From Romanomermis culicivorax (lineage: Eukaryota > Nematoda > Enoplea > Mermithida > Mermithidae), in contig CAWUHX010000071.1 in assembly GCA_963922205.1 (NCBI GenBank), positions 744,001 to 808,000 of the forward strand: a DNA stretch of 64,000 nucleotides. Direction: 5' to 3'. The position numbers and the translations under genes were made by a program. The notes under the pieces were generated by a model. The model was not told the origin of the DNA. It saw only the letters and a list, made by a program, of their open reading frames with translations, and searched no databases. The stretch's first letter is position 1, and the number at the start of each line of letters is the position of its first letter. Below are positions 37,747 through 48,100 of the stretch, piece after piece.

Positions 37747-37835
37747 GCTTAGGCTTAGGTTTAGGTTTAGGCGTAGGAGGCTTAGGCTTAGGCCTAGGCT
37801 TGGGCTTAAGCCTGGACTCACGCTTAAGGAGGAGA
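37747..37835. repeat. Degenerate TTAGGC (telomere-like) array
   Basis: This is a run of CTTAGG(C/T)TTAGG units with scattered substitutions, beginning right after the CATACCTGTA element end. TTAGGC is the nematode telomere repeat; this is an interstitial, decayed stretch. Confidence 0.7.
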
Positions 37836-38997
37836 AGATTACAATTTTCGACCAATCAAATTGATGTTATAAAATTTTTCGACCAATCAAATCAAGCCCG
37901 TAGCCAGGATTCTTCCCAGAGGGGTGCACACTTTTTCAGGGCCAATATCTCAGCCAATATTAGTGATAGAAAAAATCTGAATGCAGATTCGAGCGTATCT
38001 CAACAAGCTCTACAAAATGAGCTATAACACAAACATATTTGGGATGAAAAATTTTTTCTGAATTTTGAGTAAGACTATAGATGAGGAACTGCTCATTTGT
38101 CATAATTCATCTAAAAAACTAATACTTTCGGCTGGAAGCTGAAGTAGAAAGACCGTTTGAATGTTCAGAAAAAGTATAAGAATAAATGTGCATGGATAGG
38201 CAGATAAATAAGTAAAATACTTATACAAAATATTGCAAAACACAAAAATAACAAAGTTTTATTTTAACTTTACACGACGAGTTGTGGCAGCAAATTGGTT
38301 CAAAATATTATCTAAGTCAATTTCCGATGCTTTTTCAAAGTGAAAGGATATCACAGCCAAATTTGACAATCGTAACATCGTTGAAACAAAATGTATTTGT
38401 GCGAGAACGACTTAGAATGAAAGAAATAAGATCTTTTTCAATCGCGCTACCATGAAAAATTAATAGAAAAATAAAATGGCATGAAACTCAATAACTGATT
38501 ATCGGCGCTGGTCGCCAAAAATTTTTCATTTTTTCAAGTTTCTCTTTCTTTAATTCTTTATAGACGTCTAAAAACACTTTTCCATTCCAGCACTGGACTT
38601 CCCAAAGAATTTATCTCCATTTGGGGAAAGAGCCTAAAATTTTTTTCCCCAAAAAACCCGTTTTGGGGAAAAAACAGCGATGTGAGTACAAGAAAAAAAA
38701 TTGACTTCTTGAATTTTGCCCGGCGAAGGCCTTGAAAGAAAAGCTACTTGAGAAAGAATGACTTAGGCTGGAAGAAATGAAAGTAATATGGCCCGTTTCT
38801 ATTCTATGGTGCCGGCATGAAAATGATTATGATAGCTAAATGGTACAAGATTGATTATCCGCGCGAAGCACCAAAAATTTTTCGCTTATTTCGTCTCTAA
38901 ACGTCTAAAAATGCATTTCCAGCTCTTTTTTTGACTTAAAAAAATTTTCCTCAATGTGAACCAAGCCCAAATTTTTTCTCCACATTTCAAAATTTGG
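37836..38997. other. Repeat-rich intergenic stretch, no gene seen
   Basis: The stretch holds hairpin variants near 38505 and 38866 and CCACATTT/GGGGAAA-type blocks shared with other repeats. Open frames are short and lack motifs. Confidence 0.4.
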
Positions 38998-39036
38998 TTC
39001 TCAAACATACCTGTAAGACCTCCGACCAGTTGGGGG

Positions 39037-40068
39037 CACCGTTTTTTTTTTCCTCGAAGATTTTTTCCACATGAGAACCGGACCCAAAATTGTTTTCCTC
39101 ATTTTCCAAAAATTTTCCACATTTTTAAAAACGCTTATAATGTAGCTACGGATGCTTTTTTATGCATTTTAGGAGCATACCCATGCATTTTGTTGAATTT
39201 GGAGTCAGAAATCTGCAAAAATGAGAAAAAAATTGAGAAAATTCTAGTTATATTAGCCAAAATGAGCTCATGAAGAATATATTGGTGTTCTACAGGAGCG
39301 GGTGAAGCATGTTAACGAATAACGATTGAGTTCTCAGGAATTTATCCGCTATTAACATTTCTATGGTTCTCATCAGAATCATCTAATTTTATCTAGTTCT
39401 TGGTCCGGCGCGGAGCGCCGGAAAATATTTGGATTTCCACTTTCTACAACGCTGGAAATTGAACCTTCACAACGTTGGGAAATAAATTAAAATCCGATTC
39501 ATGAAGAATAATTTGTTTCCCATTCCGGCGCGAAGCGCCGGGAAAATTTTTCAGTTTTTATATTCTAAAACGCTGGAAAATAAATCTCTCCAACAGATAT
39601 TCATAAACAGAAGTTCTAAAATCGCAGTCTAGAATGATGTCTTCAATTTCTATCTTCAATAAACGCAAAAGTTCAGGTTGCAGACGTTTAAAAAATTCCA
39701 AAACATCGAGAGAAAAAATTGAGAAAATTGATGAAAAATCTCAATATTGGGCGACATAATTGACTGTTAACGATTAGAAAATGAAACGAGCTAACTTGAT
39801 TGATAGAAACTGTTGAGTATTAATTGGTAAGTCGAAGTAGATATGCTAACGGCCGCGCCTGATAGAATATAGTTATAATTATATCCTTGACCGGGGCGAA
39901 GCGCCGGAAAATTTTGAGATTTTGACCCTTTTAAGTCCACCAAAACGCAGCTTTTCGGTTTGGAATTCCCCAAAATTTTTTCCTCAATGAGAACCATACC
40001 CAAAATTTTTTTCCTCATTTCGAAATTTTTTTCCCCAAAAGACCCCATTTGAGGAAAAAAAAACGGTG
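39037..40068. mobile_element. 1,032-bp non-autonomous DNA element (CACCGTTTT ends), TSD GTTGGGGG
   Basis: Inverted ends CACCG-T10-CCTC and GAGG-A9-CGGTG are flanked by GTTGGGGG (39029-39036 and 40069-40076), within the outer MITE. It contains three hairpins of the GGCGC-GAA-GCGCC type (39405-39421, 39525-39541, 39891-39907). Related decayed copies lie at 19580-20972 and around 30740-31560. No transposase was found. Confidence 0.88.
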
Positions 40069-40271
40069 GTTGGGGGGGGGTAAATCCGAAATTTTGGGGG
40101 GGGGTAGGAAAAAGACGAAATTTTTCCCAAAAAAGGCCAAAAAACATACACTTTTTGGCAAATTTTTTTAATTTTTTCCCAACTGGGGGGGGGGGGGTTG
40201 GGGGGGAAAATCATTTTGGGTACTGGGTTGGCCAAGTTGGGGGGGGGTCCCCCCCAACAACCCCCCCCAAG

Positions 40272-40517
40272 CATACCTGTAAGACCTCCGACCAGTTGGG
40301 GGGGGGGGGGGTAAATCCGAACTTTTGGGGGGGGGGGGGTAGGAAAAAGTCGAAATTTTTCCCAAAAAAGGCCAAAAAACATACACTTTTTGGCAAATTT
40401 TTTTAATTTTTTCCCAACTGGGGGGGGGTTGGTGGGGAAATGATTTTGGGTACTGGGTTGGCCGAGTTGGGGGGGGTCCCCCCTTCCCCAACCCCCCCCC
40501 CCCCAAGTACAGGTATG
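40272..40517. mobile_element. Inner CATACCTGTA MITE, TSD CCCCCAAG
   Basis: A complete copy from CATACCTGTA to TACAGGTATG is flanked by CCCCCAAG (40264-40271 and 40518-40525). It is inserted near the right end of the outer MITE of the same family. Confidence 0.9.
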
Positions 40518-40543
40518 CCCCCAAGTACAGGTATGTTCTCAAA

Positions 40544-41829
40544 AGAAAAGATTATTTTATGATTAATGGCTACAGTATTTCATGAAAAATTAGCGACGTA
40601 ATAATTGGATGCATAAACTTGCTTGTACATATTATTGAAAAAAATATTAAAATCTCCACAGGAGGGCATGCCCCCCACCCCCCCTCTCTACGGGCCTGAA
40701 TCAAATTGACGACAGGTCCAATTCCGCAATACTTTGTATTTCAGATAGGGAAACATACAGTAATATATTTCAGAATAAATATTGTAAAAGTATCAACATG
40801 TTGGTATGTATATTCGAATTCCTATAGTCAGTTTTTTATAAAATGCTTCCAAATAGAAAAGTGACGCAAATCACTACTGTCGTCAAAATCGGTTACATAA
40901 AGTTGTTATTGTAAAGTTTCTCACTCGAAAAACTGGTAAAGACTAGGTCAGTATGCTCACAAATTTGCAGTCCTTCATGATATATTGTTTATCAGAAAAC
41001 CGCAAAAATCTGAAATACTACTTGCTTTCCACTTTCATTATTTGTAAGCATTTCAAGAAAAACAGACTATAATTAGAACATATTTTTTTTATCTGTGGAA
41101 TCGACAGCGGTAAACTGACTCAATTCTTGGCTTGACTCGATAACTCTTAAAAATAATTTCCGTACGGTGCGAGAAATGTTCAAAAAAAATTTTTACATGG
41201 CTAAAAAAATATTCGCTCTGCGCAGAAAAAGCTTAGCAAATGACCAGCGCTGTGGCGCGATGCGCTGGATTCTGAGATTTCTACTTTCCAAAGCACAGCT
41301 GTTGTATCGCGATCTTAATTTATTAAATTTTTCATTGAATGAGAACTATGTGCAAAAATTTCTTTCTCATTTCCAACTTTTTTCATAACAAATAGTCTTC
41401 AATTCCATCAAATTTCAACATCCGCGTTTTGTCCTGTAATACAGTATAATGTGCGCACGCGCGGTAATTGAACAAGCAGTGTATAATTCTTTTCATCTTT
41501 CTAAGGTTACAAGCATCAAATAAAACAGACTATAAAAATTCAAAACTTTAGAGTACTCTAGTTATGCGAATTTCGACTTTTGGGTGAAACTAATGCCGCG
41601 ACGATACTCAACGTGTAAAACTACTCAAAGTGTCACATTTGTTGATATTATTAATTTTCAACTCATCATAGGTCAATGGAACAAAAGGTCGAATCTCTCA
41701 GAAATCGTGTCTCAATAAAAAAAAAAACAAATTATAAGAACATGAAATCGGCTTCTGTAGTGTCATCCAGTTCTTCACAACACCCAACATAGCATTTCCC
41801 TTTAAAGAAAAAATTTAACCGGTGCAAAA
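40544..41829. other. Intergenic stretch before the membrane protein gene, no gene recognised
   Basis: AT-rich sequence with short open frames only. No promoter element is defined from sequence alone. Confidence 0.4.
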
Positions 41830-41907
41830 ATGGCCGACACCGGAATGACTGGCACCGAATTGGTGGCACTTGGTGGCCGATACGTTCAACTCCGCATTTC
41901 TCCATAA
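41830..41907 (+). CDS. Possible upstream ORF (25 codons)
   Basis: The ATG lies in the context AAAAATGG and begins MADTGMTGTELVALGG, stopping at TAA 69 bases before the membrane protein ATG. It could be a translated leader ORF if the transcript starts further left. An acceptor-like site at 41971-41972 would remove it from a trans-spliced mRNA. No homology is recognised. Confidence 0.25.
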   Translation: MADTGMTGTELVALGGRYVQLRISP

Positions 41908-41976
41908 TCGAATCAGTATTTGTAAAATAAACAGCTTCATGTTACAAACAGGCACTTAGTGTTTCAAAATAGTAAT

Positions 41977-42136
41977 ATGGATTTCGAAAATGGTCAGTAT
42001 CCCGCACTAATGTCCATGAATCGGAAGGCAGCTCATCAGTCGATGGTACTGGCCGAGGGCGTTCTGGCTGTCATGGGACCCATGGCTTTGGGACAATTTT
42101 ACGCCAGCGGGGATAACGCTATGTCAAGGACTTTAG
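41977..42136 (+). CDS. Membrane protein exon 1
   Basis: The exon is 160 nt with clear codon bias, ending TTTAG|GTTCGA in phase 1. It encodes MSMNRKAAHQSMVLAEGV and ...ALGQFYASGDNAMSRTL. Confidence 0.68.
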
Positions 42137-45100
42137 GTTCGAGGTTATAGTTTTCAAATTAGATTTTCGTAGTGCACTGAGGACTCAGCTTAGTTATGAT
42201 GAGTAAAAAATTAATCCTCCCTGAAAATCACATTTTTCGTGTAACTTGATGCGCTGGGAACGAAAATAATGTTCATTTTGTCTGAAAATCAAAACTCGCA
42301 TAAAGTCAAAAGTTGACAATTTTTGATTTTTTCGATTTTTGACATATACACTTACTTCAACTTTTGCAAGTTTAGCTACGTCAAACACATACATGCACAG
42401 CATAGAAATTCTGCGGGGAGTCAGCCAGGACAGGGAGTGGAATACAAAATTTTTTTTCTTTCTTGATAATGAAAAGAAAGGTCTCGGAATGTCTTTTAAC
42501 ATCCAAGCAGCACATTCTTCAACCTATATTAGTCAGCTATGTGAAACTATTTGCTTAGACAGCACTTTATAAAGTTTCCATGTTACTTTTTCGGAATCAA
42601 GTATGATTTGTTTAGAAAAATTGTCAAACTACAACATCATTTCCATTTTTATGACGACTTTTTTTCTCTCTTGCTCATTTTCCTTCGTCATCTTCTCAAT
42701 CATTGATGGAAAAGTTAAATCTGCTGGGGGTCAACAAGAATCTGCTGGGAGTAAATAAAAATCTGCTGGGGGTCAAAACCCCCCAACCCACCCCCACGTG
42801 CATGTATGGTCTCGTGTTCTGAAAATTTACCCAATATTAGGCCGATGAATGGGCCAGAATTTACCATAGGATTTATTAGTGTAAAGTACGCATTGAGAAT
42901 ACAGTAGTGCTCGAAACATCAAATTTTGAGAGCAAAAATTGTCATTTTTTCGCAAAAATCGCTTTATCTACCATTGAAGCTCAGGAGCACCAAAACATTC
43001 CCTATACAATAGATAGTTTACGATGTCTTCTACCTTCTGACAAAAAATTATGGAAATTTATGTACTGCTAGAGGGTTGCAGGACTTGGAGCATGAATGCC
43101 ATCTTATAATTGCATTTGGAGTTTTTGGCGAATATGTGCCCTTCATCGATTTCCGTAATTCATACATTTTCTGAAAGCTCCTGATGAGACGAGTTCAAAG
43201 CAACAATAATTTTGATTGGGTCACGAATATTGGTGGAGTTACTGCTGTTTGAAATTTTTGTTTTCGGCATATATTGGGTAATAGTGGAGCTGGTTGACAC
43301 CCGTTTAACACGTACACGCTATAAGATATGCATAATATCTAACGAAATATGTGTAAACTAGCGAAATTGATTGAGGGCACATATTCGCCAATTTACCCTT
43401 GCATTTTCCGATAATTGCGACCTCAATTGTGGGAGAATCACAGCTTGATAAATTTCAAAAATGAGTCATTAGATCAAGTTTTGTATGCTGAATTCTCATA
43501 TTGCATAAAAGATAAAATTCGCATAGCTACAGTACCCTAAAGTTAGGAATTTTCGCAATTTTTTGTCTCTCAAGGAAAAAAATCGATTTTTTCACGAAAA
43601 AAGTTCGAAAAATAGTTCAAAAAATTGTAATTTTTTTAAAAAGACCGAAAAATGTATTCATGGCGCGAAGTGCCAAGAAAATTCAAATTTTTGACCATTT
43701 TTTGTTAAAAAATTGACATTTTTCATCAAAAAATTGACATTTATTAGTATTTTTCGACCAAAAGTATGGGGGTCTCAACGGCTACCATATGGCTAGCCAT
43801 AGGATTGGAAAATCCTGGGGCAGTGGTCGCCCAATGGCTAGCCATATGGTCGACAATTTCTGAGTGGTGGGTTCCCATAGCACTTCCCCCCCCCCCCCCA
43901 ATTACATGTAAGGGTTTCTCTGTGTTCAGGAAGACGATCGAACTTGCAACTTGTTGCACTGTTAGAAACTCCTCTGTGGCAAACTTGACTTTGGCACATA
44001 AGTCATCAAACTTTTGTTTTAGATGAATACCTTCATCAATTTTTTCTGCAAAAATTGCTTCTGCTTTGTTTGAACGTTTTACATGTTATTTGACTTTTGG
44101 GATCCTATACCTCTTTTAAAATGCAGCATATTTGAGTCAACTTCTGATTAATATTGCACCTTTGACTCCAACGCCATTGCACATCGATTAAATTGTTTTG
44201 AGTTGGTGCATTTATAATGAAGCGGTCCATTTGATGCTATTAATCCCTCATCTTCAAGAAGCATTACAAGATTTCTACACTACACTGGACACCAATATTG
44301 CAGAATAGGCATGAGCACTCAAAAATCAAAGAACATATAAAAACGCTCATGCCACACCAAAAAAATTTTCTGCCAAGAGAGTTTGATGAAAGTATTTTGT
44401 CTCAAACAAGAATTTGATCCTGAAATGATATTCAAACTGATGCACATAAAAGGAGAGTTTCCAAAGATGAACCAACAGTGCAACGAGTTACAGGTTTCTG
44501 GTAGTGGAAAGCAAGTCTCCTCCATGAAGATCAACGAGCCTACTACTATCGTGCTGAAGAAAACGATTTATGTGAGGAAGATGACGCAGAAGATATAAAA
44601 TATCCCCTAAGCTAAGTCCCAAATTTGAATATGGGAAGTGATTTATTCCGAAGCGACTACTTCAAGTCTGATGCTTTGTTTTTTCTTCATGTCCACTCCT
44701 AATGCTTTAAGATCATCTAATCTGAAACATAAAATTTCGAGAAAAACCAACTTTTGTTAATCAAGAATTGAAAATAAAAATTTATCAACTAAAATAGTTC
44801 GCCATTTTTGTAGATTTGACCCCATTGCAGTACATGAAGTTTTATCATTTTTCTTCAGCAAGTTTTCGGTTCTTTGACTTTAGCAGTAGAAGCAGTCATT
44901 TATGTGGAAACAATCAGCTCTTCAACCCTTTTTATCGTCTTGATTTCAACATTTTAAATCTTATTGAAAAGTTTAAAATACACAACAGGAAAAAATTTGT
45001 ATACCAGATTTTAGAGCATTGTATTTGGCATCTTATGGATGCTCAATCATAAAGCTAGGTCATGCCTGTGCCAATTCATCTTAAGTCTCGTAAATAGACA

Positions 45101-48100
45101 GGAAAAAGCAAAAAAATGCGAAAATTCCCAACTTTTGGGTACTGTAGCTACGCGACTTTTATTTTTTATGAAATATGAGAATTACCTCGATATTCAGCAT
45201 ACAAAATTTTATCTAGTGTCTCATTTTTGAAATTCATCAAGTTTTGATTCTCTCACAATAGCGGTCGCAATTATCGGAAAATTTAATTATCAAATGGTAT
45301 TCATACTCCAAGTCCATCGACCCTCTAGCAACACATGAATTCCCGTAATTTTTTGTCACCAAGTAGAAGACACCGTAAACTATTTATTGTGTAGGGATTT
45401 TTTTTATGCTTCTCAGCCTCAAAATCAAAAGATGCCTTTTGTGAAAAAAATGACAATTTTTTCTCTCAAAATCTAATGTTTCGAGCACCACGGTATTCTT
45501 AATACACACTTTACACTAATAAATCCTACAGTAAATTGTAGCCCATTCATTGGCCTAATATTGGGTAAATTTTCAGAACACGATGTTTTACGTACCTAAA
45601 TTTGCAAAAGTTGTAAGAACTGCATGTCAAAAATCGAAAAAATCGAAAACTGTTAACTTTTGTCTTACTGTAGCTATGCGAGTTTTGATTTTCAGACAAA
45701 TCATTTTCGTTCCTATCGCATCAAGGTACACCAAATGTGTGATTTTCAGGTGGGGTTCATTTTTTACTTATCACAACTCTCTGTATGAGAAGCTGAATTT
45801 TCTCAGACATTGTCTCTTAAAACAACTGCATTCAACAGCATTCGCTGGTGTCAAAAAAGTCGTTTCGCCTATGACCGCTTCTGATCCCTCTCGAATTTGT
45901 TTTGGTGTTTTGTATTTCAGATAAAGTACAGTATTTTCTATAGACTCTTTGTCGTATTACATTACGTTTTTTGCATCTACTTTGCTCGTTGCTGGGTTCA
46001 TGCGTGTGCAAACTTTCCCATCGACGATATTTATGTAAATTCTATAGTATCAATGAAAATTATTGGCACAAAAGTACTCAGATCATCATGGGTTGTATAG
46101 ATGGGTCTATAGCTAAGGAGTTTGCATCCTTACAGAGCCGTATCCCCAGTAAATTTACACTAGAGTTCATTCGTGATTCCTGCTGAAAAAACCTTTGCAA
46201 TGGAGTGAGCCCTGATATTCCATAGTTGTTGAAATCAAACAATACTTTTCGGATCTATGGATGTTCAATTTCCGCACCATAATTATTTCACATGACCTGC
46301 CGGAGGACTACTTTTCTTGTGAGCTTATTCAAATCTCAATCGTTCTCCAAAATGCTTGATCACTATATTCATGCGGGAGCTTTTCGGCCACGCCCAGTGT
46401 TCCATATAATTCACACAGTGCCTTCGCCTGCGTGCACCAAAAGTCTGAACTTTCAGAAAAGTACAGAATTCGGTTAGAAAAGCATATTTTATATCTTTAG
46501 AATGGTTTCGCTTGAACCAATATCTAGAAATTGAGGCCGGTTTCATCAAAAAGACTTGATGTGCAGCTCGGCTGCAGCTCAACTCATACACACAAAACAT
46601 ATCGAGAGAGTCAAGCTAAGTTGAGAAAGCTAAGAAAGAATAGGCTCAACTTTCTCGATATGATTTGAAGCTGCAGTTGAGCAGCACCTTAACTGCAATA
46701 GTACAACATACTACAGAATTAAGACTTCTTTTCATAGATGGCTCGTTTTTTATAAATGATGAACAGAAGTGGTGACAGTGAAAGCGTCGGTGAACTTTAG
46801 CGTAAAAGTGACTGCTCTTCAACTTGGTCGGAAAATCTGTGAAGCGAAACTTCTTAACGTGACTCTTCGAAAAGTTATTGGTGCAAGTGAACATTTCTGA
46901 ACTTATGGAAAGTACTACCGAACTTCTAAACTTCTAGATTGGCTCAAAAAATGAAAAAGATTGGTACTTCTTACATTTGCATTGCATAAAATATAACTTG
47001 ATGAGATTCTGAATCGGGTTTAAGCATTTTGCGCAACCAAAATCTCTTTCCAGATTTAGGTGATTTTTTTGTACTTCCGTCCGATACAACATGCAATATT
47101 TCTCATTTTGGTAGATCTACTGCTCACTGCGTACTCGTTGTGCGTCTTTTGCCTATGGCTTTGCGTACTTTGTCTACAAACTTTGAGAAAAATTCCCAAA
47201 TTATTCCACCGCCCGGTCGTTCATTTTGCCCATTTTTGCCTCTACTTATTACCACCGCTATGCCTGGCCTACGTACCCATGATTTTCGCAGCCGCCCTCC
47301 TAAACGGTCAATTGAGCGAAATTTTCGTCGCTTTGATGCTATCGATGCTCAGTTTCGCCAAAGCTATTGAAAAATTGCTCGACATTATCATTTTCGCTGG
47401 CGATCACAAGGCCCTCCTTATTGCTACGTGCTGCGCCATTATAGCCGGAACTTTGTCCGCCATAACTTTTCCATTTATAGCAGCTAAATTGGTATGAATA
47501 ATTTGTCAGGACGTACTGCCAATCAGAATAAATCAAATCTAAATAAGCTACTCTATTCTCACAATCTGGTTTCATTCAAATTTATTCCGAACAAAAGTCA
47601 AGTGTTTCTGACAAACCTTTCTCGTTTCAAAATGCACCGGGCTTCAATATGCTGAGCAGGTCTATACGTACATCAATGTTTTTTTACCATGTCCGACATC
47701 CTACAGGGTAGAGCTGAGTCGTGAAAATGTGTCGACTCTTACTGAAGAATAATTTCACATATGCAAATTTAGGATGATTGAACTTAAAGGCCATCGTTCT
47801 TTACCTGCTTCAAGTGTTTCTATTTTCCATTGTAAGCTTGATTTGTTTTGAATGGCGAAAAACCTGAATACTAATGAGACGGGCTGATTTTTGCAATTGC
47901 TGCATTTCGTTCAGTGAGTTTAGTAGGACTGTGACCCATGACTGTATGGTTGGAGACAGTGAAAAGCAGAAATTTTGTAGCCGAAACTACGGATGCAGTT
48001 CAACAAATGTCTTGAAATATTTTATACACTCCAATCGTGGGTCGGGTTCCTTTCATTGAATGACTTTGATGGATTCGAATATGCTCAAAAACATTCTCAA

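Larger units (their letters stand above)
39006..40535. mobile_element. Outer CATACCTGTA MITE of a nested stack, TSD TTCTCAAA
   Basis: The left end CATACCTGTA at 39006 and the right end TACAGGTATG at 40535 are flanked by TTCTCAAA (38998-39005 and 40536-40543). The 1.5-kb interior is explained by two later insertions, 39037-40068 and 40272-40517. Confidence 0.9.
42190..45785. mobile_element. 3.6-kb foldback structure with long imperfect inverted arms in intron 1
   Basis: The reverse complement of about 45090-45785 matches 42190-42387 plus 42809-43120 and 43400-43565. Landmarks include ACCCAATATTAGGCC, TTTATTAGTGTAAAGT and GAGTTTTGATTTTCAGACAAA in opposite senses. The left arm is split by a CATACATGCAC MITE (42388-42808) and an unmatched ~290-base block. 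The centre holds another repeat (43565-43915) and sequence without a recognisable transposase. Confidence 0.82.
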
